From positions 1-16,496 of the forward strand of contig CAVINP010000040.1 of assembly GCA_963643985.1 (NCBI GenBank): a DNA stretch of 16,496 bases, given 5' to 3'. The notes under the pieces are model-generated. The model saw only the letters and a list, made by a program, of their open reading frames with translations. It did not search any database and was not told the origin of the DNA. Shown one piece after another: positions 1 to 9,056 of the stretch. Origin of the DNA: SFTH01 sp963643985 (GTDB lineage Bacteria; Bacillota; Clostridia; Christensenellales; Aristaeellaceae). The position numbers and the translations under genes are program-made. The stretch's first letter is position 1; the number at the start of each line of letters is the position of its first letter.

Positions 1-655
1 CGATACTGTACTGCGTCAGATCAATGGTGGAGGAGATTATACCCGTAATCAGCATTTCGGCATTCGTCCCGGCTGCATCCAGAAGGCCCTGCTCGGTCGC
101 CGTCTGCTTCACCTCGGCACTAAGTTCGGATTGTGCATTGTTGACATCCTCTACGCTCAGCGGGGTGAATATGCTCTGGCGTTCGTCATAGAGCTTGAAA
201 CTGTCGTTGTCGATAACCACATCAAAGAATTCGACCTCGGGCAATGTCACTCTGACAATCTTGTCCTTCTCATTAACATCGACCTCAATTTGTTCAAAAT
301 CCAAGCCTGCCGTGACCTTTCCGCTGTAGCTGTAGATAGCCTTGCTGGTGGTGAACGGAATAGTGAAGTTGCCGATCTTTTTATTATCGCTGATGACCTG
401 AACGTTGGTGTAGTAGCCCTCCTGCGTGACGAGCTTGCCGACGTTCTTGAGTCCAAAGTCCACGGTTCTGCTTTCGACCTTGGCTCCCTTTTGACCGGTC
501 AGCATGGATACGATCACGACGGCGGCAACACACACGACGACAACGATCATCGTGTGCAGCAGCGTGTTGGGGTTCAGCTTTTTCGCTCTACCTTCTTTTC
601 GCGGGGGTGGTGGAGTACCATCCTTCTTCTTAAGCAAATCAGGCTTTTCGAACAT
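1..655 (-). CDS. DUF4230 domain-containing membrane-anchored protein (3' end cut by window)
   Basis: This gene runs off the left edge; 218 codons are visible and no stop codon is reached. The ATG at 655-653 follows an AAAGAGAG ribosome binding site and a good promoter. Residues 1-30 are proline- and lysine-rich and probably cytoplasmic. Residues about 32-52 form one hydrophobic segment (TLLHTMIVVVVCVAAVVIV), a likely signal anchor. The rest, from about residue 60, matches my memory of DUF4230: a YYTNVQVIS strand, an IPFTTSKAIYSYSGKVTAGLD stretch of alternating strands, VDVNEKDKIVRVTLPEVE, then a DSFKLYDERQSIFTPLSVED segment followed by a helical region. Members are usually extracytoplasmic proteins of unknown function, so no role is assigned. 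It is transcribed alone from its own promoter, downstream of a GNAT gene on the same strand. Family assignment is fairly sure; function is unknown. Confidence 0.8.
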   Translation of the reverse strand, partial: MFEKPDLLKKKDGTPPPPRKEGRAKKLNPNTLLHTMIVVVVCVAAVVIVSMLTGQKGAKVESRTVDFGLKNVGKLVTQEGYYTNVQVISDNKKIGNFTIPFTTSKAIYSYSGKVTAGLDFEQIEVDVNEKDKIVRVTLPEVEFFDVVIDNDSFKLYDERQSIFTPLSVEDVNNAQSELSAEVKQTATEQGLLDAAGTNAEMLITGIISSTIDLTQYSI

Positions 656-688
656 TTCAGTTACTCTCTTTCGTTAAATCTAAGCGCA

Positions 689-717
689 ATTATAACATAA
701 AAGGCAGCTGAATGCAA
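689..717 (-). promoter_or_regulatory. SigA-type promoter of the DUF4230 gene
   Basis: On the minus strand a TTGCAT -35 box (717-712) is separated by exactly 17 bp from a perfect TATAAT -10 box (694-689). A TG one base before the -10 makes it an extended -10 element. Transcription would begin near 682, leaving a leader of about 27 nt with the ribosome binding site. A TGCAA-N7-TTGCA dyad (713-729) overlaps the -35 box and could be an operator, but this is speculative. Confidence 0.75.
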
Positions 718-748
718 TACCCTGTTGCACAATTGTCGCTTAAAGAGG

Positions 749-1183
749 TCAGACGTCCATCACCAGCTGTTCGTAGCCGAGCTGTGTAAAGCCCAGACTC
801 TCGTAGAGCCGTTTGGCACGCAGGTTTTCCGGTTCGGTCTCCAGACGGTAGCGTGCGGCGGGCTCGATCTCTCGCAGCTTGGCAAAGAACTCGTGCGCCA
901 GGCCGTGACCCCGGAACTGTTCGCGGATATAAAGCTCTTCGATCCACGCCACGCGTCCGCCGGCCTCCTGGGAATAGGTTTTGCTGATGACGGCATAGCC
1001 CGCGACGTTGCCGTCCATCTCAAATATCAGGCCGCGCATGTACACATCCGAGCGCATCATTTCATCAAAAGAACGCTCCGGATAGGCATCCGGCACGGGC
1101 TTGAGCACCGCAGGGCTGTGGTAGAAATCGTGTGCCATGCACAGGTAGACGTCCCGATCGGCTGATGTAAGATTGCGTATCAT
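749..1183 (-). CDS. GNAT family N-acetyltransferase
   Basis: A 144-residue protein of the GCN5-related N-acetyltransferase superfamily, which transfers acetyl from acetyl-CoA to an amine. The core is visible: strands GLIFEMDGNVAGYAVIS (residues 51-67) and AWIEELYIREQFRGHGLA (79-96). The latter carries the acetyl-CoA pyrophosphate-binding pattern Q-F-R-G-H-G-L-A, equivalent to motif A (Q/R-x-x-G-x-G/A). The C-terminal motif B region is ENLRAKRLYESLGF (120-132). The start at 1183 is preferred over an in-frame ATG at 1219 because AAAGGAGAA lies 7 nt upstream and because the longer form would begin inside the ppdK terminator. It lies 74 bp after ppdK on the same strand with that terminator between, so it may depend on read-through or a weak local promoter. 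The substrate cannot be told from sequence. Confidence 0.88.
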   Translation of the reverse strand: MIRNLTSADRDVYLCMAHDFYHSPAVLKPVPDAYPERSFDEMMRSDVYMRGLIFEMDGNVAGYAVISKTYSQEAGGRVAWIEELYIREQFRGHGLAHEFFAKLREIEPAARYRLETEPENLRAKRLYESLGFTQLGYEQLVMDV

Positions 1184-1204
1184 GTTTATGTTCTCCTTTG
1201 TGCC

Positions 1205-1240
1205 GAAAAAAGCCCGCACCCGTTGCCGAATGCGGACTTT
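1205..1240 (-). terminator. Rho-independent terminator of ppdK
   Basis: On the minus strand AAAGTCCGCA (1240-1231) pairs with TGCGGGCTTT (1218-1209): 10 bp with one G-T wobble and a 12-nt loop. The transcript then has a run of six T (1211-1206). It begins 18 bp after the ppdK stop codon and ends just before the GNAT ribosome binding site. Confidence 0.85.
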
Positions 1241-1257
1241 GAAGCGTTATATGAGGA

Positions 1258-3903
<2,646 letters not shown>

Positions 3904-3942
3904 TTTGATCCTCCTACGCTTTTCATTCCTAAATAGCAATTC

Positions 3943-3971
3943 ATTATAGAAAATATAGGAACGGTTTTGCC
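3943..3971 (-). promoter_or_regulatory. Probable ppdK promoter
   Basis: A perfect TATAAT -10 box lies at 3948-3943 on the minus strand, 40 bp before the ppdK ATG. No good -35 box is visible; the best candidate, TGGCAA about 18 bp upstream, matches TTGACA poorly. The AT-rich spacer (CCTATATTTTC) may help melting. The start of transcription would be near 3936. Confidence 0.5.
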
Positions 3972-4057
3972 AGCACATTTCCGTTAAATAGCACAACAAA
4001 CCGCGCTATAAATAGGAAATTTATGTTGAATATTCCCATGTTTTTCAAATAATGCGG

Positions 4058-4086
4058 TTGACGGAGGCTGCCGTTTTGTGGATAAT
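4058..4086 (+). promoter_or_regulatory. SigA-type promoter of the DUF512-der-plsY operon
   Basis: A TTGACG -35 box (4058-4063) is followed after 17 bp by a GATAAT -10 box (4081-4086), 5 of 6 matches each. Transcription would start near 4093, about 28 nt before the first ATG. It diverges from the ppdK promoter across an AT-rich spacer of about 110 bp with no other clear signal. Confidence 0.7.
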
Positions 4087-4120
4087 ATAATTGGGATGGG
4101 ATTGCATGAGGAGGTGCGGC

Positions 4121-5437
4121 ATGGCGCAAAGAATCGTATCGGTGGACAAGGGCAGCCCGGCCGCACACGCGGGCATCCGGACGGGCGACCTGCTGATGAA
4201 GATCGGCGGCGAACCCGTGTACGATTTTCTGGACTATCAGGCGCTCACGGCCCAGCGGCATCTCACCGTCACGCTGCGCCGCGGTGACAGGGAACTGACC
4301 TGTCACGTCAGGAAGGGCGAGTACGCGCCGCTCGGGCTGAACTTTGAAAAGCCGCGGCTGCGACTGTGCTGCAACAGATGCCTGTTCTGCTTTGTGGATC
4401 AGCTGCCCGGGAACGTGCGCGATTCCATGCGCGTCAAGGACGACGACTGGCGCATGTCCATGATGATGGGCAACTACGTCACGCTCACCAACGTCTCCGA
4501 CCGGGAGCTGGAGCGCATCATCGCGCGTCACGCCTCGCCGCTCTACATTTCCGTACACGCCATCGAACCGGATCTGAGATCGCGCATACTGGGCACACCC
4601 CGCGGCGCACTGCTGTGCGATCAGCTGCAGCGCCTGGCGGCGGGCGGCATCGAGTTTCACACGCAGGCCGTGCTCTGTCCCGGGCTCAACGACGGCGAAG
4701 CATTGCAGGAGACGATACGCTATCTCAGTGCCATCCCCGAATGCCTATCGCTCGCGCTCGTGCCGGTGGGGCTGACGGGTCACCGCGAGGGGCTCTGCGA
4801 ACTGCACAAGTACACGCCGGATGAGGCCAAAGCCGTGCTGGGCATCGCCGATGAATGGCGGGAAAAGCTCCTTGCCGAACGCGGCACGCGCTTTGTCTTT
4901 CCCTCGGACGAGTTCTACCTGCAGGCGGGAGCCGAGATACCGCCGGACGAGGCTTATGAGGACTACGGACAGATCGACGACGGTGTGGGCATGCTGCGGC
5001 TGTTGAAAACGCAGTACAGCGAAGCGTGGCAGGCAAACGAAACGGACGAGACCCCGGACGGCAGCACAGATCTTCTGATCGCCTGCGGCGTATCGGCCGC
5101 ACCGTTTCTGCGGGATATGCTTAAAGAGCATCCGCCCAAGGGCGTACACGTGCGCGTAAAGGCAGTCGAAAACCGCTTCTTCGGTCCCAGCGTCACGGTA
5201 TCCGGGCTGATCACCGGTCGTGACCTGACGGATGCGCTGAAGGATGAACCCGAAAAAATTGTGCTGGTCACCGAATGCATGCTGCGCAACGAACGGGACC
5301 GCTTTCTGGACGACGTTCCCTTTGAGGATGTACAGCGCGGGCTCGGCAAGAAGATCATTCCTGTCGGGCGGCACGGTGCGGATCTCTACGATGCGCTCTG
5401 TGCTGCGCGGGATGAAATATTGGAGGATACGAAATGA
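4121..5437 (+). CDS. DUF512 family protein with N-terminal PDZ domain and radical-SAM-like cysteine motif
   Basis: A 438-residue cytoplasmic protein of the DUF512/TIGR03279 type, a putative Fe-S oxidoreductase of unknown reaction. Residues 3-65 are PDZ-like (SVDKGSPAAHAGIRTGDLLMKI). Next comes a radical-SAM-type cysteine cluster C-x3-C-x2-C at Cys83, Cys87 and Cys90, followed by the family signature FVDQLPGNVRDSMRVKDDDW and GNYVTLTNVSDRELERI. A TIM-barrel-like region carries YISVHAIEPDLRSRILG and AVLCPGLNDG, and the C-terminal DUF512 domain ends the protein. The ATG at 4121 has AGGAGGTG 6 nt upstream, better than the in-frame ATG at 4091. Its stop overlaps the der start by 4 nt (ATGA), so the two are translationally coupled. 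Clostridia often keep this gene beside der, hinting at a link to translation or ribosome function, but its substrate is unknown. Confidence 0.92.
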   Translation: MAQRIVSVDKGSPAAHAGIRTGDLLMKIGGEPVYDFLDYQALTAQRHLTVTLRRGDRELTCHVRKGEYAPLGLNFEKPRLRLCCNRCLFCFVDQLPGNVRDSMRVKDDDWRMSMMMGNYVTLTNVSDRELERIIARHASPLYISVHAIEPDLRSRILGTPRGALLCDQLQRLAAGGIEFHTQAVLCPGLNDGEALQETIRYLSAIPECLSLALVPVGLTGHREGLCELHKYTPDEAKAVLGIADEWREKLLAERGTRFVFPSDEFYLQAGAEIPPDEAYEDYGQIDDGVGMLRLLKTQYSEAWQANETDETPDGSTDLLIACGVSAAPFLRDMLKEHPPKGVHVRVKAVENRFFGPSVTVSGLITGRDLTDALKDEPEKIVLVTECMLRNERDRFLDDVPFEDVQRGLGKKIIPVGRHGADLYDALCAARDEILEDTK

Positions 5438-6765
5438 AGAAACCCCTGGTTGCCATCGTGGGTCGCCCGAACGTGGGCAAATCCACATTTTTCAATGCCA
5501 TGGCCGGCAGGCGCGTCGCCATCGTGGAGGATACGCCGGGCGTCACACGCGACCGCGTGTATCTGGACTGCGAGTGGCAGAACTATAAATTTACGCTGAT
5601 CGACACCGGCGGCATTGATCCGCTCAGCGACGATCCGCTGCTCAAGCAGATGCGCCGTCAGGCGGAGATCGCCATCGAGACCTGCGACGTGATACTCTTC
5701 TTCGTGGACGGCAAGTCCGGCATGACGGCGGACGACCAGTCCGTGGCGGATATGCTGCGCAAGACGCACAAGCCCGTGATGCTGATCGTCAACAAGATCG
5801 ACCACGTCAAGAGCATGGACAACATCTACGAGTTCTACAACCTGGGTCTGGGCGACCCGATCGGCATTTCCTCGATCAACCTGCTCAACCTGGGCGACAT
5901 GCTTGAAGAGCTCTGCCGCAACTTCCCGACCGCGGATGAGGACGAGGAGGAGCAGCACGCAATACAGCTGGCCGTCTGCGGCAAGCCCAACGTGGGCAAA
6001 TCTTCGCTGGTCAACCGCATACTGGGTCAGGATCGCGTGATGGTCTCCGACATTGCGGGCACGACGCGCGATGCCATCGACACGCGCTTCACCGACGATG
6101 CGGGCGACGATTTTGTCATCATCGACACCGCGGGCATACGCCGCAAGCGTGCCATCGGCTATCAGACACTGGAGCGTTTCTCCATCGTTCGTGCGCTGGC
6201 CGCCATCGACCGCTGCGACGTGGCGCTGCTCGTGATCGATGCCACGCAGGGTGTGACCGAGCAGGATGCGAAGATTGCCGGCTACATCGACGAGCAGGGC
6301 AAGGCCGCGATCATCGTCATCAACAAGTGGGATGCCGTGGAAAAGGACACCGGCACCATGAACGAGTTCAACCGCAAGGTGCGTGAAAACCTGAAGTTCA
6401 TGGCCTATGCGCCGATACTCTACATCTCCGCACTGACGGGCCAGCGCGTCAACCGCGTGCTCGAGGAGGTCAAGAAGGTCTGCGAGCAGTCGCGCCGCCG
6501 CATCACGACCGGTCTGCTCAACGACATACTGGCCGATGCGCAGGCCGCACTCCAGCCGCCGGCCACCTCCGGACGCAGACTCAAGATCTACTATGCCACG
6601 CAGCAGGGCGTGCAGCCGCCGACCTTCGTATTCTTTGTCAACGATGAGACGCTGATGCACTTCTCCTACGAGCGCTATCTGGAGAAGCAGTTCCGCAAGA
6701 GCTTCGGTTTTGAGGGAACGCCGCTGAAATTCATACTGCGTGAAAAGAAAAGAGACGACAATTAA
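5434..6765 (+). CDS. der: Ribosome biogenesis GTPase Der (EngA)
   Basis: A 443-residue tandem GTPase needed for maturation of the 50S ribosomal subunit. The first G domain has GRPNVGKS (10-17), TPGVTRD (34-40), DTGG (57-60) and NKID (120-123). The second has GKPNVGKS (183-190), AGTTRD (208-213), DTAG (231-234) and NKWD (297-300). The C-terminal stretch from about 350 to 443 is the KH-like RNA-binding domain, ending GFEGTPLKFILREKKR as usual. An acidic linker (about residues 167-174, ADEDEEEQ) joins the G domains. GGAGG lies about 7 nt before the ATG, which overlaps the preceding stop as ATGA; plsY follows with no gap. Seven of seven isoleucines followed by a codon starting with C are ATA, and none of the others is (see findings). 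Confidence 0.98.
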   Translation: MKKPLVAIVGRPNVGKSTFFNAMAGRRVAIVEDTPGVTRDRVYLDCEWQNYKFTLIDTGGIDPLSDDPLLKQMRRQAEIAIETCDVILFFVDGKSGMTADDQSVADMLRKTHKPVMLIVNKIDHVKSMDNIYEFYNLGLGDPIGISSINLLNLGDMLEELCRNFPTADEDEEEQHAIQLAVCGKPNVGKSSLVNRILGQDRVMVSDIAGTTRDAIDTRFTDDAGDDFVIIDTAGIRRKRAIGYQTLERFSIVRALAAIDRCDVALLVIDATQGVTEQDAKIAGYIDEQGKAAIIVINKWDAVEKDTGTMNEFNRKVRENLKFMAYAPILYISALTGQRVNRVLEEVKKVCEQSRRRITTGLLNDILADAQAALQPPATSGRRLKIYYATQQGVQPPTFVFFVNDETLMHFSYERYLEKQFRKSFGFEGTPLKFILREKKRDDN

Positions 6766-7416
6766 ATGGCTATCGGACTCAAATACCTGATCATTGCGCT
6801 GGCGGGCTACCTGCTGGGCAATGTCTCCGTGGGCATACTGATCTCCAAGCTCTACGGTGTGGTCGACATACGCCGTCACGGCAGCGGCAACGCGGGCAGC
6901 ACAAACGTGCTGCGCACGCTGGGCTGGGTGCCGAGCATACTGACGCTGGTGGGCGACTGCCTCAAGGCGCTCATCGCCGCCGAGCTCGGCCGTGCACTCT
7001 GCGGCGATACCGGTCTGCTCCTGGGCGGCGTCTGCGCCGTGCTGGGGCACGACTATCCCGTGTTCTTCCGCTTTCACGGCGGCAAGGGCATCGCGTCCTC
7101 GCTGGGCGTGATCATCGCGGTCAACCCCAGGATCGCGCTGATACTGCTGGTGCTGGTGATCGTCATCACGGCCGTGACGCGCTATGTGTCCGTCGGATCG
7201 ATCTGTGCATCCGTGCTCTACCCCGTGCTGGTGGCCGTCATGTGCAGGAGCTACGACAACTATGTGTGGTATGTGGTATCGGCCGTGTTCATGTGTGTGC
7301 TGGCGCTGTTCTGCCACAGAAAGAACATCGCGCGCCTCATCCGCAAGGAAGAAAACCGCTTGGACTTTGACCGCATTTCCAAGCTGTCGGCAAAGATCAA
7401 GGGAAAGAAAAAGTAA
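6766..7416 (+). CDS. plsY: Glycerol-3-phosphate acyltransferase PlsY
   Basis: A 216-residue integral membrane enzyme that moves the acyl group from acyl-phosphate (made by PlsX) to glycerol-3-phosphate, the first committed step of phospholipid synthesis. About five hydrophobic segments are seen (roughly 4-26, 53-72, 82-98, 112-140, 146-183). Family motif 1 is SGNAGSTNVLR (40-50) and motif 2 GHDYPVFFRFHGGKG (94-108). Motif 3 is unusual: NIARLIRKEENRL (187-199) has K-E where the family normally has G-T/S before the glutamate. The basic tail KIKGKKK is probably cytoplasmic. The ATG directly follows the der stop (TAAATG) with only a weak purine-rich site upstream, so translation is probably coupled to der. 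The in-frame context, length and motifs leave little doubt about the family. Confidence 0.95.
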   Translation: MAIGLKYLIIALAGYLLGNVSVGILISKLYGVVDIRRHGSGNAGSTNVLRTLGWVPSILTLVGDCLKALIAAELGRALCGDTGLLLGGVCAVLGHDYPVFFRFHGGKGIASSLGVIIAVNPRIALILLVLVIVITAVTRYVSVGSICASVLYPVLVAVMCRSYDNYVWYVVSAVFMCVLALFCHRKNIARLIRKEENRLDFDRISKLSAKIKGKKK

Positions 7417-7420
7417 GCGG

Positions 7421-7460
7421 GAGAAGGATATCCGCGAAATGCGGGTATCCTTCTCTTATG
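7421..7460 (+). terminator. Hairpin terminator after plsY
   Basis: GAGAAGGATATCCGC (7421-7435) and GCGGGTATCCTTCTC (7441-7455) form a 15-bp stem with one G-T wobble around a 5-nt GAAAT loop, starting 4 nt after the plsY stop. The T tract is poor (TTATG), so it may act as an mRNA 3' end stabiliser as well as a terminator. Confidence 0.7.
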
Positions 7461-7466
7461 TCCGTT

Positions 7467-7483
7467 ATCCCAAGAATCTGTGA
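7467..7483 (+). repeat. 17-bp direct repeat, copy 1
   Basis: ATCCCAAGAATCTGTGA, identical to a second copy at 7519-7535. The start-to-start distance is 52 bp, close to five helical turns, so both copies would face the same side of the DNA. It lies about 60 bp upstream of the -35 box of the S24 regulator gene. Confidence 0.8.
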
Positions 7484-7518
7484 TTATGACGGCATTTTCA
7501 CATTTATATACGAATATA

Positions 7519-7535
7519 ATCCCAAGAATCTGTGA
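7519..7535 (+). repeat. 17-bp direct repeat, copy 2, next to the S24 regulator promoter
   Basis: Exact copy of the 7467-7483 repeat, ending 8 bp before the -35 box. The position suits a binding site for a regulator, possibly the S24 protein itself or an activator. The repeat has no strong internal symmetry, which is atypical for a LexA-like dimer, so the binding partner is unknown. Confidence 0.8.
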
Positions 7536-7543
7536 ATTTTGTA

Positions 7544-7572
7544 TTTACAGGCGCAGCCGCATATGTTATAAT
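7544..7572 (+). promoter_or_regulatory. SigA-type promoter of the S24 regulator operon
   Basis: TTTACA (7544-7549) is followed after 17 bp by a perfect TATAAT (7567-7572), with TG one base before it (7564-7565), giving an extended -10 box. Transcription would begin near 7579, so the leader before the ATG at 7593 is only about 14 nt and is mostly ribosome binding site. Confidence 0.8.
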
Positions 7573-7592
7573 GAGGATGTGAGGTGAGCGGC

Positions 7593-8435
7593 ATGGCAGA
7601 CAAAAAGAGTGCGGGCAAAATCGTTTCCCTGTCCCGAAAGCCCGACATAGGCTTCGGGCGGGTGCTGCGTGCCTATCGCACGAAGGCCAATATGGATCAG
7701 GAGACGCTTTCCAAGTATTGCGGCGTGAGCGGCAACTGCATCAGCAACTGGGAGCGCGGTGTCTCAAGGCCCGATATTTCCCTCGTGCCGACGCTCTGCC
7801 GTGTGCTGAACATGCCGCTGCACGCGTTCTTTGAAATGGAGGATCCGAACCGTCTGGCGCGGGACGAGCGCAGTCTCATCTCGGACTATCGCCGCATGAC
7901 GCAGCCCAACCGCCGCCAGCTGTGCAAGATCGCCGCTGCCGTACTGGAGAGCCAGGACGAGGCCCGGCGGGAATACTGCCGCAGGGAATACCGCTATCTG
8001 CCGCTGATCGACTGTGCGCTGGCCGCAGGTTTCGGCGCACCGATAGACGAGGAACCGGAGACGAAGCCCGCCTTCGTGCGCACTACGCCCGAGGCCGAAC
8101 GGGCAGACGCGCTCTTCCCCGTCAACGGTCACAGCATGGAGCCGGACTATCCCGACGGTTCGCTGGTCTATATTGAAAAGATGAGCGCGTCCGCGCTGTC
8201 GGTCGGCGACGTGATCGCCTGCATCGTGGCCGGTACACCCTACGTAAAGATATACGAAACGGACGGCCTGCATTCCATCAATCCGGACTACGCGCCCATA
8301 CGCATCGGTGAGGACGACAACGTGCGCCTGATCGGCCGCGTCACGGGATGCGTGCCGGAGGAGGCGCTGGCTTCCGGGGGAATGTACAGGGAACTGCTGG
8401 ATGTTTTTGATGAGGAAATCAAAGAAAGGGGTTAA
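7593..8435 (+). CDS. LexA-like transcriptional regulator with XRE helix-turn-helix and S24 peptidase domain
   Basis: A 280-residue regulator. Residues about 19-80 are an XRE-type DNA-binding domain (LRAYRTKANMDQETLSKYCG, then VSGNCISNWERGVSRPD). Residues about 138-255 form an S24/LexA-like domain: putative self-cleavage site Ala145-Gly146 in ALAAGFG, catalytic Ser181 in NGHSMEPDYPDG, and catalytic Lys219 in TPYVKIYE. All three elements of the self-cleaving repressor fold are present, so it may be inactivated by RecA-stimulated or other cleavage; this is inference from the family. The ATG at 7593 has GAGGTG 6 nt upstream and is preferred to the GTG at 7584, which would lie inside that site. 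Two identical 17-bp repeats precede its promoter. No phage genes are nearby, so it looks like a chromosomal regulator. A SLOG gene follows after 6 bp. Confidence 0.9.
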   Translation: MADKKSAGKIVSLSRKPDIGFGRVLRAYRTKANMDQETLSKYCGVSGNCISNWERGVSRPDISLVPTLCRVLNMPLHAFFEMEDPNRLARDERSLISDYRRMTQPNRRQLCKIAAAVLESQDEARREYCRREYRYLPLIDCALAAGFGAPIDEEPETKPAFVRTTPEAERADALFPVNGHSMEPDYPDGSLVYIEKMSASALSVGDVIACIVAGTPYVKIYETDGLHSINPDYAPIRIGEDDNVRLIGRVTGCVPEEALASGGMYRELLDVFDEEIKERG

Positions 8436-8441
8436 GCACGC

Positions 8442-9017
8442 ATGGACAGCCTGATCAGAAGACCGATCGCCATGGGCACGAAGCGCTGCGCATTCACCGG
8501 ATACCGCCCGTCCAAGATGCCCTTCGGCTACGATGAAGACTGCAGGGCAGCGCTGGATTTCAAGAAGCGCCTGCGCGAGACGATCGAGAGCCTCATACAG
8601 CAGGGCTACCGCCACATGATCTCCGGCGGCGCCCAGGGCATGGACATCATGGCGGCCGAAGCCGTGCTGGAACTTCGGCAGATCTATCCGGATGTCACGC
8701 TGGAGATGGCCATTCCCTTCGAGGGGCAGGCCGATCGCTGGGACGCAGCCTACCGCGCACGCTGGGAACGCTGCCTGAACCGTGCGGACATGATCACCCT
8801 GCTCTCGCACGAATACACGAAGGGCTGCTTTCTGGATCGCAACCGCTATATGGTCGTGCAGGCTGACCTGCTGCTGGCCTGCTACGACGGCAAGGAGGGC
8901 GGCACGAAGCGCACCGTGGAGTTTGCCGAGCGCATGGACTGCGAGGTTCGCCTGATACCGCCGGTCAAGAGGAAAAGGATCACGGACTGGAGCCTGTTCA
9001 ACCGCAACTGCGGCTGA
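8442..9017 (+). CDS. SLOG family protein, YpsA/DUF1273-like
   Basis: A 191-residue protein resembling DUF1273/YpsA, part of the SLOG superfamily of Rossmann-like nucleotide or ligand binders. The hallmarks are the N-terminal CAFTGYRPSKMPFGYDED (16-33) and the glycine loop MISGGAQGMDIMAAEAVL (59-76), then IPFEGQADRW and a C-terminal half with LLACYDGKEGGTKRTVEFA. YpsA of Bacillus subtilis affects cell division and growth, but the biochemical activity of the family is not established and none is claimed here. The ATG at 8442 follows AAAGGGG by about 10 nt and lies 6 bp after the S24 regulator, so the two are co-transcribed. An alternative start is the ATG at 8472, directly before the conserved domain. 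A short CCGC-AACT-GCGG hairpin at 9003-9014 spans the end of the gene without a T tract. Confidence 0.88.
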   Translation: MDSLIRRPIAMGTKRCAFTGYRPSKMPFGYDEDCRAALDFKKRLRETIESLIQQGYRHMISGGAQGMDIMAAEAVLELRQIYPDVTLEMAIPFEGQADRWDAAYRARWERCLNRADMITLLSHEYTKGCFLDRNRYMVVQADLLLACYDGKEGGTKRTVEFAERMDCEVRLIPPVKRKRITDWSLFNRNCG

Positions 9018-9021
9018 TTGC

Positions 9022-9050
9022 TTGTAACTTTCCCGAAAATGCTGTATAAT
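9022..9050 (+). promoter_or_regulatory. Promoter of the structured leader RNA / AIM24 gene
   Basis: TTGTAA (9022-9027) and a perfect TATAAT (9045-9050) are 17 bp apart, 4 nt after the SLOG stop codon. Transcription would start near 9057. The -35 box is a 4 of 6 match. Confidence 0.65.
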
Positions 9051-9056
9051 GGCCTC

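Noticed and set aside
4086..4091. A second TATAAT just after the -10 box of the DUF512 operon
   Set aside because: It would be 22 bp from the TTGACG -35 box, too far; GATAAT at 4081 has the proper 17-bp spacing.
5386..7317. A 643-codon open frame on the minus strand opposite der and plsY
   Set aside because: Antisense shadow in a GC-rich region; His/Arg-rich, no recognisable domain, while the plus strand encodes clear Der and PlsY.
7467..7535. CRISPR-like reading of the two 17-bp repeats
   Set aside because: Only two copies, too short, no cas genes and the position fits a regulatory region.
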